NCBI RefSeq assembly: GCF_013761175.1
Contig: NZ_JACDUR010000001.1
Location: 186,001 to 250,000, forward strand
DNA from: Nonomuraea soli
GTDB lineage: Bacteria > Actinomycetota > Actinomycetes > Streptosporangiales > Streptosporangiaceae
Direction of reading: 5' to 3'
Length of the DNA stretch: 64,000 nucleotides
Program-made: the position numbers and the translations under genes
The notes under the pieces: generated by a model
Database searches by the model: none
What the model was told of the DNA's origin: nothing
The model's input: only the letters and a program-made list of their open reading frames with translations
Shown: in pieces, positions 35,571-43,743 of the stretch
Layout: every line of letters begins with the position of its first letter
Numbering within the stretch: position 1 is the stretch's first letter

Positions 35571-36286
35571 CGGTACTCCACGCTGGAGCCCGTCAGCTGC
35601 AGGTACGCCTCCTCCAGCGAGGGGTAGGCGCTGGTCAGGTCGGAGAGGGGAGTGTCGGCGACGAGCCTGCCGCGGCCGATGATGACCAGATGGTCGGCGG
35701 TGAGGGCCATCTCGCTCATGAGGTGGCTCGACAGCAGGATGGTGCGGCCTTCCGCGGCCAGCCCGCGCATGAGGTGGCGGATCCACCGCACCCCGTCGGG
35801 GTCGAGGCCGTTGACCGGCTCGTCGAACATCAGCACCGCCGGGTCGCCGAGCAGCGCTCCGGCGATGCCGAGGCGTTGCTGCATGCCGAGGGAGAATCCG
35901 CCGACCCGCTTCCTGGCGACCGGGGTGAGCCCGACCTGCGCCAGGACTTCGGCGACGCGGATCTCGCCGATGCCGTGCGTGGCGGCCAGGGCCAGCAGAT
36001 GGTTGTAGGCGCTGCGGCCCGGGTGCACGGCGGTGGCGTCCAGGAGGGCGCCCACCTCGCGCATCGGCTCGGGCGCCTCGCGGTAGGGACGGCCGTTGAC
36101 CAGGGCCTGGCCGCTGGTCGGTGTGGCCAGGCCGAGGATGAGGCGCATCGTCGTGGACTTGCCCGCTCCGTTGGGTCCGAGGAAGCCGGTGACCTGTCCT
36201 GGCTCGACGCGGAAGGACAGGTCGTCGACGGCGGTGGTGCTCGCGTAGGTCTTGGTCAGGTGTTTGACGTCGATCACGGGGTTCAC
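35567..36286 (-). CDS. ABC transporter ATP-binding protein
   Basis: ATPase of 239 residues powering the two permeases. Walker A GPNGAGKST is at 37-45, the Q loop in GALLDATAVH, the signature FSLGMQQRLG near 130, Walker B VLMFDEP, and the switch His in LLSSHLMSEM. It belongs to the CcmA/bacitracin-immunity (BcrA-like) group. The GTG at 36286 is the start. The operon is divergent from a two-component system across 41-bp repeats, and such pairs typically respond to cell-envelope antibiotics. Confidence 0.94.
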   Translation of the reverse strand: MNPVIDVKHLTKTYASTTAVDDLSFRVEPGQVTGFLGPNGAGKSTTMRLILGLATPTSGQALVNGRPYREAPEPMREVGALLDATAVHPGRSAYNHLLALAATHGIGEIRVAEVLAQVGLTPVARKRVGGFSLGMQQRLGIAGALLGDPAVLMFDEPVNGLDPDGVRWIRHLMRGLAAEGRTILLSSHLMSEMALTADHLVIIGRGRLVADTPLSDLTSAYPSLEEAYLQLTGSSVEYR

Positions 36287-36342
36287 GCTCTCCCGCGAGG
36301 TGGGGGCGGGTCGTCAGACCGGGGGCCGATCTCACGCCCGGG

Positions 36343-36465
36343 GGTCAGACCAGGGGTTGAGGCAGCGGTGGCCGGGCGTTCCAGGTCAGACCAGGGGTTG
36401 AGGCGGCGGTGGCTGGGCGTTCCAGGTCAGACCTGGGGTTGACGCGGCTCGGGGTGGCAGCGGCT
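36343..36465. repeat. Three tandem 41-bp repeats between the exporter operon and the two-component genes
   Basis: Units beginning GGTCAGACC(A/T)GGGGTTGA start at 36343, 36384 and 36425, an exact 41-bp period; copies 1 and 2 are nearly identical and copy 3 diverges after 18 nt into the promoter. A partial copy (GTCAGACCGGGGG) lies at 36312. Each unit has the inverted word GGTC-A-GACC, so the array is a candidate multi-site operator for the neighbouring response regulator. Confidence 0.85.
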
Positions 36466-36477
36466 AGCGTCGTCGGC
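36439..36477 (+). promoter_or_regulatory. Putative leaderless promoter of the sensor kinase gene
   Basis: TTGACG at 36439-36444 lies within the last repeat unit and TAGCGT at 36465-36470 lies 7 nt before the ATG at 36478. The -35/-10 spacing is 20 nt, longer than ideal, so activation by a regulator bound to the repeats is plausible. Confidence 0.45.
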
Positions 36478-37719
36478 ATGACCGAGGTGCGCCCCTTCTT
36501 CGCCAGGCGGCTGAGCCGTACCCAGCTGGTAGGACTGGACTTGCTGGTGGCCGTGGTGCTGACGATGGCGTTCCTGCCCGCGACGGACCGGCCGGTGCTG
36601 GGCGCGCTGCTGGCCCTGCCGCTGGCGGTGCGCCGGGTGTGGCCGCGGACGGTGTTCTGGCTGGTCCTGGCGGTGGCGGTGGTGGCCGTCGCGATGGGGG
36701 CCGTCGGTTACGCCTATCTCGCCCCGGCCTACGCGCTCTACGCCGTCGCCTCCACGGGAGGGGAGAGCCGCTGGGCGTCCACGGTGACGGTGTCGGCGGT
36801 CGGCGTGGGGTTGCTGGCCTTCCTGGCCGTGGCCGGAGCGGTGCCGGAAGGGGGAAGCGCGCGGACGGCGGTGGACATCATGTTCGGGCTGGCCGCGCTG
36901 GCGGGGGCGTGGAGTGTGGGGCGGGCGGTGCACGAGCGCCGCACGTACGCGGCCCGCGACGCGGCGCGGGCCGCCGAGCAGGCCGTGGCCGACGAGCGGT
37001 TGCGGATCGCCCGGGAGCTGCACGACGTGGTCACGCACAGCATGGGGTTGATCGCCGTCAAGGCGGGGGTGGCCAACCATGTGCTCGACCGGCGTCCGGA
37101 GCAGGCGCGGGAGGCGCTGGCGGTGATCGAGACGACGAGCCGGGGTTCGCTGAACGAGATGCGGTTGTTGCTGGGGGTGCTGCGGGCGGAGCCGTCGCGG
37201 CACCCGATGCCCGGCATTTCGGGCTTGGGGGAGTTGGTGGAGCGCAACGGGGGTGTGCTGGAGCTCGCCGTCGCGGGGGAGGTGCCGGAGGGGGCCGGGC
37301 TGGCCTGCTACCGGATCGTGCAGGAGGCGCTGACGAACGCCGCCAAGCACGCGCGGGGAGCGGCGTGCCGGGTGGTGGTCGCCGACGAGGGCGGCGCGCT
37401 GCGCATCGAGGTGACCGACGAGGGGCCGCCCGGCAAACGACAGCCCGCTACGGGCCACGGCGCGGGCACCGCACGGCAGGCGGGCACGGGCACCGCACGG
37501 CAGGCGGCCCCGGGCACCGGCACGAGCACGAGCACGAGCACGAGCCCGAGCACGAGTACGAGCACGCTACGGCAGGTGGCCGCGGGCGAGGGTCACGGGC
37601 TGATCGGGATGCGGGAGCGGGTGGCGATGTACGGCGGAGCGTTCGAGGCCGGCCCGCGCCCCGAAGGCGGCTTCCGGGTCCTGGCGACCCTGCCCTACCC
37701 GCATGGAGCCCACCCATGA
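36478..37719 (+). CDS. Sensor histidine kinase with low-complexity insertion in the ATP lid
   Basis: Kinase of 413 residues. About five N-terminal hydrophobic helices (to about residue 145) have almost no extracellular loop, like intramembrane-sensing envelope-stress kinases. The HisKA_3 His182 lies in ARELHDVVTHSMG. The ATPase domain has N box QEALTNAAKHA, G1 TDEGPPG and G2 EGHGLIGMRERV. Between G1 and G2 the ATP lid is stretched by about 45 residues of Thr/Ser/Gly/Ala/Gln repeats encoded by duplicated 20-mers and a CACGAG hexamer tract (37464-37566). The stop overlaps the regulator start by 4 nt. Confidence 0.93.
   Translation: MTEVRPFFARRLSRTQLVGLDLLVAVVLTMAFLPATDRPVLGALLALPLAVRRVWPRTVFWLVLAVAVVAVAMGAVGYAYLAPAYALYAVASTGGESRWASTVTVSAVGVGLLAFLAVAGAVPEGGSARTAVDIMFGLAALAGAWSVGRAVHERRTYAARDAARAAEQAVADERLRIARELHDVVTHSMGLIAVKAGVANHVLDRRPEQAREALAVIETTSRGSLNEMRLLLGVLRAEPSRHPMPGISGLGELVERNGGVLELAVAGEVPEGAGLACYRIVQEALTNAAKHARGAACRVVVADEGGALRIEVTDEGPPGKRQPATGHGAGTARQAGTGTARQAAPGTGTSTSTSTSPSTSTSTLRQVAAGEGHGLIGMRERVAMYGGAFEAGPRPEGGFRVLATLPYPHGAHP
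37464..37566 (+). repeat. Intragenic repeat tract in the kinase ATP-lid region
   Basis: A GGGCACCGCACGGCAGGCGG unit occurs at 37464 and again about 23 nt later, followed by about seven and a half CACGAG hexamers from 37521 with two single-base variants. All units keep the frame (multiples of 3 in total), so the kinase stays open. Such tracts change length by slippage. Confidence 0.8.
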
Positions 37720-38354
37720 TCCGCGTCGTGGTGGCTGACGACCAGGCCCTGCTCAGAGGCAGTTTCCGCGCCCTGGTGGAGTCCGAGCCCGACCTGGCCG
37801 TCGTCGGCGAGGCGGCGACGGGGTTCGAGGCCGTCGAGGTGACCTTGCGCGAGCGCCCCGACGTGGTCCTCATGGACGTGCGCATGCCGCGCATGGACGG
37901 CATCGAGGCCACCCGCCGGATCGCGGGCGCCGCCAGGGTCCTGATCGTCACCATGTTCGACCTCGACGCCCACGTCTACGACGGCCTGCGCGCGGGGGCC
38001 TCGGGTTTCCTGCTGAAGGACACCCCTCCGGCCGACCTGCTCGCGGGCATCAGGACGGTCGCGGCCGGCGAGTCGCTGCTGGCCCCGACGGTCACCCGCC
38101 GCCTGATCGAGGAGTACGTGCGCGGCAGGACCCCGAGCGTGAGCCTGGAGGGTGTCACGGAGCGGGAGCGCGAGGTGCTGCTGCTCGTCGCCCGCGGCCT
38201 GGCCAATGCGGAGATCGCCGCGCATCTGCATCTGAGTCTGGCGACGGTGAAGACGCACATCGGCCGCCTGCTGGCCAAGCTGCGCGCCCGCGATCGGGCC
38301 CAGCTGGTGATCGCGGCCTACGAGAGCGGGTTGGTGATAGTTTCGCCGAAATGA
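37716..38354 (+). CDS. NarL/LuxR-type response regulator
   Basis: Output partner of the preceding kinase, 212 residues. Receiver: acidic pair in VVVADD, phosphoacceptor Asp54 in VLMDVRMPRMDG, Thr in VTMFD, Lys in GFLLKDTPP. LuxR HTH (about 148-205): VTEREREVLLLVARGLANAEIAAHLHLSLATVKTHIGRLLAKL. It probably binds the 41-bp repeats upstream and controls the divergent exporter, by analogy with other kinase/exporter pairs. Confidence 0.95.
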   Translation: MIRVVVADDQALLRGSFRALVESEPDLAVVGEAATGFEAVEVTLRERPDVVLMDVRMPRMDGIEATRRIAGAARVLIVTMFDLDAHVYDGLRAGASGFLLKDTPPADLLAGIRTVAAGESLLAPTVTRRLIEEYVRGRTPSVSLEGVTEREREVLLLVARGLANAEIAAHLHLSLATVKTHIGRLLAKLRARDRAQLVIAAYESGLVIVSPK

Positions 38355-38839
38355 GAGTGGTGTTCACCAAGTACGACGGGACCCTGCACTGGCACCACCC
38401 GAGCCGCAGGCTGGGTGAGGACGAGTACGGGGTCTGGATGGGGGCCGTGGCGGGCACGGTCGGGCACAAGGGCGACGGGCCGCCGGTCGTGTGGAAGCAG
38501 GCGTTCGTGATGCTCTTCCCGCGCGATGAGGGCTGGGTGGCGCTGTTCAACGCCATGCCGCACGACTGCGAGGTCTACGTCGACGTGACGACGGTGCCGG
38601 TGTGGGACGGCGACACGGTGACCATGGCGGATCTGGATCTCGACGTGATCAGGCCGGTCGAGGGCGAGGTCTACCTGGACGACGTGGACGAGTTCGAGGA
38701 GCACCAGCGGGTCATGAAGTACCCGGAGGAGCTGATCGCGCAGGCCGAGGAGACCGCCCGCATGCTGATGACGGCGGTGAAGGAGCGCCAGGGCCCGTTC
38801 GGCGGCGCGCACGAGCCCTGGCTGGCGATGGTCACCTGA
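38351..38839 (+). CDS. DUF402 domain protein
   Basis: A protein of 162 residues with the DUF402 (FomD/Ntdp-like phosphohydrolase) fold: VFTKYDGTLHWHHPSR at the N-terminus, LFPRDEGWVALFNAMPHDCEVYVDVTTVPVWDGDTVTMADLDLDV in the centre with clustered acidic residues that would bind metal, and an amphipathic C-terminal helix. Family members hydrolyse nucleoside diphosphates or phosphonate-CMP. The ATG overlaps the response regulator stop by 4 nt, so it is cotranscribed with the two-component genes. Confidence 0.85.
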   Translation: MRVVFTKYDGTLHWHHPSRRLGEDEYGVWMGAVAGTVGHKGDGPPVVWKQAFVMLFPRDEGWVALFNAMPHDCEVYVDVTTVPVWDGDTVTMADLDLDVIRPVEGEVYLDDVDEFEEHQRVMKYPEELIAQAEETARMLMTAVKERQGPFGGAHEPWLAMVT

Positions 38840-38843
38840 CATC

Positions 38844-39941
38844 TCACTGCCGGGCCAGGGCCTCCCGCAGGGCGTCGAGCCGGGCAGGGGAGGCCAGGCC
38901 GGCGTGGTAGAGGTGGAACTCCTGCGCCCCCGCCTTGCCGTAGATCCGCAGGTGCTCGGCGAGCACACCGGGGTCGGCGGGCCGGGGCGGCAGGGCGAGA
39001 ACGTAGGCGCCGACCCGCTGTCCCTCGGCGGCCAGGGCGCCGAGCGCGCCGAGGCGGCCGGCGTCGGTCACCGGATCGCCCCAGCAGCTGCCGACCAGCA
39101 CGTGCGCCCGCGGGTCGCCGGCGGGCAGCGCGGCGAAGGCGCCGGTCGCCCACGGGTCGGGGTTGGCGTGCAGGGTGATCGGCAGCTCGCCGCAGGCGGG
39201 CAGCACGCGCTCGCGCAGGCCTGCCGACAGGGCGACCCTGACGTCGCGCACCTGGTCGTGCAGGTCGCCGAGCGCGTCGGCCATGGAGGTGGGGGAGCCG
39301 TCCACGGCGGCGCGGACGGCCTCCAGGGTGCCGGCGGGGTAGCGGTCCGCGCAGGCGGCGCAGAAGCACAACGACAGCAGGTCCTGGTGTACGCCGGTCC
39401 AGTCGGCGCCCGCGGTCTTCTCGTGCGGGCTCTGGTGGCCGTAGCCCATCGGGCCGCACGCCTCCAGGACGATCCCGTCGGGCTCGCCGGCGGTCACGAT
39501 CTCGCGGACCAGGCGCTGGCAGTAGTCGAGCACGTCGTCGTGGGCGGGGCAGAGCGCGTGCGGGTAGGGGCCGTGGAAGGCGTTGCGCACGACCAGGTCC
39601 GGGTTGCGGGAGCCGAGCCAGGAGTTGTGCGTGAGCACGGTCCAGGCGAGCACCTTGAGCCCGGCCTCGCCCAGCGCGTCACGCGCCCGCAGCCAGGAGT
39701 CGGCCGTGGTCCAGCCGGGGGAAGCGGGCACCAGGCGGCCCCAGGCGCTGGGCCGTACGGGCAGGTAGAAGGCGGAGTGCGTCGCCTCCAGCACCCGATG
39801 GGCGGGGTGGTGGGGCGTGACGACGCGGGCCGAGTGGTAGGAGGCTGCCAGCGCGACCGCCTCGACGCCGAGCGAGGCGATGCGGGCGGCGGCCGAGGGG
39901 TCGCCGACGACGTCCCACGGGTAGACGTAGGCGATGTTCAC
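38844..39941 (-). CDS. Unknown TIM-barrel-like protein of the uronate operon
   Basis: I do not recognise the family. The 365 residues begin NIAYVYPWDVVGDPSAAARIASLGVEAVALAASYHSAR, a beta-alpha pattern like the first strand and helix of a glycoside-hydrolase-type barrel. Later come LKVLAWTVLTHNSWLG, DGIVLEACGPMGYGH (possible catalytic Glu), a CFCAACADRYP Cys cluster that could bind metal, and ELPITLHANPDPW. There is no signal peptide, so it acts in the cytoplasm. It overlaps the end of the glucarate dehydratase gene by 4 nt, implying a role in sugar-acid or oligosaccharide metabolism. Confidence 0.8.
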   Translation of the reverse strand: MNIAYVYPWDVVGDPSAAARIASLGVEAVALAASYHSARVVTPHHPAHRVLEATHSAFYLPVRPSAWGRLVPASPGWTTADSWLRARDALGEAGLKVLAWTVLTHNSWLGSRNPDLVVRNAFHGPYPHALCPAHDDVLDYCQRLVREIVTAGEPDGIVLEACGPMGYGHQSPHEKTAGADWTGVHQDLLSLCFCAACADRYPAGTLEAVRAAVDGSPTSMADALGDLHDQVRDVRVALSAGLRERVLPACGELPITLHANPDPWATGAFAALPAGDPRAHVLVGSCWGDPVTDAGRLGALGALAAEGQRVGAYVLALPPRPADPGVLAEHLRIYGKAGAQEFHLYHAGLASPARLDALREALARQ

Positions 39942-41194
39942 CAGCGCGGCCTCCTGGTCGAGAATGCGGGCTCGAACCGCTGCATGTAGCCGGTGTCGTC
40001 GCGGGAGGTGATCCCGCAGGCGAGGTACTGCTCGTGCATGCGGGCCAGGGCGTCGCGGTCCAGTTCGACGCCGAGTCCGGGCCCGTCGGGAACGGGTACG
40101 GCGCCGTCGGCGAAGCGCAGCGCGCCCGGCGCGACCACGTCCTGCCCGTCCTGCCAGGGTGTATGCGTGTCGCAGGCGTGCGTGAGGTTCGGCGTGGCGG
40201 CGGCCAGGTGGGTCATGGCGGCCAGGCTGATGCCCAGGTGGGAGTTGGAGTGCATCGACAGCTCCAGGCCGAAGGTGCCGCAGAGTGCCGCGACCTGCGC
40301 CGACCTGGTCAGGCCGCCCCAGTAGTGGTGGTCGAGGAGCAGCACGCCGATGGCTCCCTGCTCCAGGGCGGGCGGCAGGTGCGCGGGAGTCACGACGCAC
40401 ATGTTGGTGGCCAGTTTCATCGGCACGTTCGCGGCGACGGCGGCCATGCTCGGGATGTCGACGGCCGGGTCCTCCAGATACTGCAGGATCCCGTCGAGTT
40501 CCTTGCCGACCCAGATCGAGGTCTCCACGGTCCAGGAGGCGTTCGGGTCGAGGCGCAGCGGGACGCCGGGGAAGGCCTCGGCGAGCGCGCGGATGGCGGC
40601 GACCTCCTGGGCGGGCTCGTAGACGCCGCCCTTGAGCTTGATCGACTGGAAGCCGTAGCGGTCGATCAGGAACCGGGCCTGCTCGACGATGCCCTCGGGG
40701 TCGAGCGCCGCGCCGAACCGGTCGTCTGGCTCGCCCGGGTGCCCGGCCCACTTGTAGAACAGATAGGCGCTGTACGGCACGGCGTCGCGTACCCGGCCGC
40801 CGAGCAGGTCGACGACGGGCACGCCCGCCGCCTTGCCGCGGATGTCCAGGCAGGCCACCTCGAAGGTGGCGAACACCCGGTCGACGCTCTTCTCCTTGGT
40901 GGCCACGCCGGTCAGCCCGTGCAGGTCGCTGACCACGTCGCCGACGAGCGTGTCGATGCGCCGGTAGATCTCGTTGGTGTGGTGCACGTCCACGCCGACC
41001 AGTGCCTGCGCGCACTGGCGCACCTTCTGGAGGTGGTCGAGGTCGCCGTAGGTCTCGCCCAGGCCGGACAGCCCCTCGTCGGTGATCACCTCGACGATCG
41101 TGCGCAGCGCCCACGGTTCGTGCACGCCGGCGGCGTTGAGGAGCGGCGGATCGCGGAAGGCGACGGGGGTGACCCGGATTTCGCTAATCTTCAC
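39938..41194 (-). CDS. gudD: Glucarate dehydratase (enolase superfamily)
   Basis: Dehydrates D-glucarate (and often L-idarate) to 5-dehydro-4-deoxyglucarate. The 418 residues start KISEIRVTPVAFRDPPLLNAAGVHEPWALRTIVEV, a GudD hallmark, and carry the Lys pair in SIKLKGG, RLDPNASW, EDPA and the catalytic His region HSNSHLGISLAAMTHLAAA. It is divergent from the semialdehyde dehydrogenase and followed by an unknown gene in overlap. Product removal by KdgD is encoded 1.6 kb away. Confidence 0.93.
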   Translation of the reverse strand: MKISEIRVTPVAFRDPPLLNAAGVHEPWALRTIVEVITDEGLSGLGETYGDLDHLQKVRQCAQALVGVDVHHTNEIYRRIDTLVGDVVSDLHGLTGVATKEKSVDRVFATFEVACLDIRGKAAGVPVVDLLGGRVRDAVPYSAYLFYKWAGHPGEPDDRFGAALDPEGIVEQARFLIDRYGFQSIKLKGGVYEPAQEVAAIRALAEAFPGVPLRLDPNASWTVETSIWVGKELDGILQYLEDPAVDIPSMAAVAANVPMKLATNMCVVTPAHLPPALEQGAIGVLLLDHHYWGGLTRSAQVAALCGTFGLELSMHSNSHLGISLAAMTHLAAATPNLTHACDTHTPWQDGQDVVAPGALRFADGAVPVPDGPGLGVELDRDALARMHEQYLACGITSRDDTGYMQRFEPAFSTRRPRW

Positions 41195-41211
41195 TCTAAA
41201 CTCCGTCCATA

Positions 41212-41220
41212 TATGTGAAC
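41212..41220. promoter_or_regulatory. TATGTGAAC word in the gudD/aldehyde dehydrogenase promoter region
   Basis: The same 9-bp word occurs in the transporter/udh spacer (47641-47649, reverse) and a one-base variant before the IclR gene. It sits in an AT-rich 90-nt divergent spacer in which ATATG ... CATAT forms an inverted repeat around it (41211-41231). Candidate operator of the IclR regulator. Confidence 0.5.
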
Positions 41221-41285
41221 AGATATCATATTTCTAGACATATAGACTTGAGCTATATGACATTTCACTGAGAGGTGCTTTTCGG

Positions 41286-42749
41286 ATGATTCAGGGATTC
41301 GACCCCCGCACCGGCCAGCCCACCGGCCTTGAACTCCCCGAGACCGACCGCGCCGGGGTGGACGCGGCGGTCGCCGCCGCTCTGGAGGCGGGGCGGGCCT
41401 GGCGCGGAGCCCCGGCCGAGGAGCGTGCCCGCGTGCTCGAAGCGGTCGCCGACGCCCTGACCGCGCGCGCCGAGGAGCTCTGGCCGCTGGCCGACCGCGA
41501 GACCGCGCTCGGAGAGGTACGGCTGCGCGGCGAGATCGGCCGCTCCGCCGGGCAGTTCCGCTTCTTCGCCCAGGTCATCCGCGACGGGGGATACGCCGAG
41601 GCGATCATCGACCACGCGGACACCTCGCTCACCCCGCCCAAGCCCGACGTGCGGCGCATGCTGCGCCCGCTGCCGGGCGTGGTCGGCGTCTTCGCCGCCT
41701 CCAACTTCCCCTTCGCCTTCTCCGTGGCAGGAGGCGACGTGGCCTCCGCGCTGGCCGCCGGATGCCCGGTGGTCGTCAAGGCCCACCCCGGCCACCCCGG
41801 CACCTCGGAGCTGACCGCCTCGGTGATCCGCTCCGCGCTCCCGTCGGCCGACCTGCTCGGCCTGGTCCAGGGCATGGAGTCGGGTGCGTGGCTGGTCCAG
41901 CACCCCTCGGTCTCCGCGGTCGGCTTCACCGGCTCGGTGCCCGGCGGCAAGGCCATCCAGGCGCTCATCGACGAGCGGCCCGAGCCCATCCCGTTCTTCG
42001 GCGAGCTCGGCAGCGTCAACCCGGTGGTCGTGCTGCCCTCGGCCCGGCGTGAGGGCCTGGCCCAGGGGTTCGCCGCGTCGCTGACGCTCGGTTCCGGGCA
42101 GTTCTGCACCAACCCCGGCCTCGTGTTCGCCCCCGAGGACGTGGTGAAGGAGTTCGCCGAGGCCGTCTCGGCCTCCACGGGCACGCCCATGCTCTCCTCC
42201 CGGATCCGCGACGGGTACACCAGCGGCGTCGAGCGGTTGTCGTCGCTGACCCTGCTGGCCACCGGCCAGGCGGGCGAGGGCGCCTGGGCCGTGGAGCCCA
42301 GGCTCTTCACCACCGACCTCGACAGCTTCGCCGCGCAGTTGCCCGCGGTCGCCGAGGAGTGCTTCGGGCCGTCGTCCATCGTCGTCACCTACCGCGACGT
42401 CTCCGACCTGCCCGGCGTGCTCGCGCGCCTGGAGGGCTCGCTCACCGCCACCGTCCACGCCACCGACCCGGCCGAGGCCGCGCCTCTGGTCGAGGTGCTG
42501 GCCCGCACGGCGGGGCGGCTGGTGTGGAACGGCTGGCCCACCGGCGTCGCCGTCACCTGGGCCATGCACCACGGCGGGCCGTGGCCCTCGGCGACCACCA
42601 CCTTCACCTCCGTCGGCGCCACCGCGATCGCCCGCTGGCTGGCACCGACCGCCTATCAGGACTGGCCCGCCGAGCTGCTCCCGCAGGAGCTGCAGGACTC
42701 CAACCCGCTGGGCGTCCCGCAGCGGGTCGACGGCGTGCTCTCCCGCTGA
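41286..42749 (+). CDS. 2,5-dioxovalerate (2-oxoglutarate semialdehyde) dehydrogenase
   Basis: NAD(P)-dependent oxidation of 2-oxoglutarate semialdehyde to 2-oxoglutarate, the last step of the oxidative uronate route. The 487 residues show VFAASNFPFAFSVAGGD (cofactor and substrate region), GSVPGG, catalytic Glu240 in FGELGSVNP and nucleophile Cys274 in GQFCTNPG. The GQFCTNPG and FPFAFS sequences are typical of this subfamily (araE/xylA/KGSADH type) rather than of general aldehyde dehydrogenases. It is divergent from gudD. Confidence 0.92.
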   Translation: MIQGFDPRTGQPTGLELPETDRAGVDAAVAAALEAGRAWRGAPAEERARVLEAVADALTARAEELWPLADRETALGEVRLRGEIGRSAGQFRFFAQVIRDGGYAEAIIDHADTSLTPPKPDVRRMLRPLPGVVGVFAASNFPFAFSVAGGDVASALAAGCPVVVKAHPGHPGTSELTASVIRSALPSADLLGLVQGMESGAWLVQHPSVSAVGFTGSVPGGKAIQALIDERPEPIPFFGELGSVNPVVVLPSARREGLAQGFAASLTLGSGQFCTNPGLVFAPEDVVKEFAEAVSASTGTPMLSSRIRDGYTSGVERLSSLTLLATGQAGEGAWAVEPRLFTTDLDSFAAQLPAVAEECFGPSSIVVTYRDVSDLPGVLARLEGSLTATVHATDPAEAAPLVEVLARTAGRLVWNGWPTGVAVTWAMHHGGPWPSATTTFTSVGATAIARWLAPTAYQDWPAELLPQELQDSNPLGVPQRVDGVLSR

Positions 42750-42801
42750 CGCACCACGGCCGGCGCCGGGTCGCACGGACCCGGCGCCTGGCGCGACGGC
42801 T

Positions 42802-43707
42802 TCACACACCCGCGATGTCCCTGCCCGCGGCGATCAGCCGCTCCAGCTCGGCGACGTCCTCGGGCGCGGCGTCGACCAGCGGGGGACGCACCGCGCCCGC
42901 GTCGAGCCCGCGCAGCCGTACACCTGCCTTGACCAGGGAGACCGCATAGCCCGGCACCTTGTCTCGCAGCTCCACCAGCGGGAGGTAGAACCCGGTCAGC
43001 AACCGCTGGCACAGCACCTCGTCGCCCGAGGTCAGCGCCTTGTAGAAGGCCAGCGCGATCTCCGGCGCGAAGGCGAAGACGGCCGAGGAGTAGAGGGTGA
43101 CCCCGATTCCCCGGTAGGCGGGCATGGTGAACTCGGCGGTCGGGAGCCCGTTGAAGAAGGTGAACTCCCGGTCGGTCTCCTGGCGCACGGTGAGGATGAT
43201 GCGCTGCAGCAGGTCGAAGTCGCCGATGCCGTCCTTGTAGCCGATCACGTTCGGGATGCCGGCGAGCTGGGCGACGGCCGGCGGGCCGAACCTGGCGTTG
43301 GCCCTGCCGTACACGATGATCGGCAGCTCGACGCTCTCGGCGACGGCACGCACGTAGGACACCAGACCGCCGGGAGGGGACGACACGAGATAGGGAGGCA
43401 GCAGCAACAGGCCGTCGACACCCAGAGCCTGGGCCTCGGCGGCGAAGGCGCGCGCCGTGGGCAGCGGACCGCCGGTCCCGGACAGGACCGGCACCCGGCC
43501 GCCTGCCGCGGCGATGGAGGTGGCCACGACCTGCCGGTACTCCGCCAGGTCGAGCGCGTTGAACTCGCCGGTGCCGCAGGCGGTGAACACACCGCCCGCC
43601 CCCGACTCCACTCCCGCGGAGACGTGTTCGGCCAGGACCGACTCGTCCACCGAGCCGTCGGACGCGAACGGGGTCACCGGGAAGAAGAGGACACCATCAA
43701 GACGCAT
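42802..43707 (-). CDS. kdgD: 5-dehydro-4-deoxyglucarate dehydratase (copy 1)
   Basis: Converts the glucarate dehydratase product to 2-oxoglutarate semialdehyde with loss of CO2 and water. The 301 residues belong to the DapA-like TIM-barrel aldolase group: LFFPVTPFASDGSVDE, ACGTGEFNALDLAEY, Schiff-base Lys158 in GYKDGIGD and FFNGLPTAE, all typical of KdgD. It lies 36 nt downstream of the IclR gene and is probably cotranscribed with it. A paralog is at 56504-57379. Confidence 0.93.
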   Translation of the reverse strand: MRLDGVLFFPVTPFASDGSVDESVLAEHVSAGVESGAGGVFTACGTGEFNALDLAEYRQVVATSIAAAGGRVPVLSGTGGPLPTARAFAAEAQALGVDGLLLLPPYLVSSPPGGLVSYVRAVAESVELPIIVYGRANARFGPPAVAQLAGIPNVIGYKDGIGDFDLLQRIILTVRQETDREFTFFNGLPTAEFTMPAYRGIGVTLYSSAVFAFAPEIALAFYKALTSGDEVLCQRLLTGFYLPLVELRDKVPGYAVSLVKAGVRLRGLDAGAVRPPLVDAAPEDVAELERLIAAGRDIAGV

Positions 43708-43743
43708 AACCGAGATCCCTCCGAGAATGCGCCGGATGATGGA

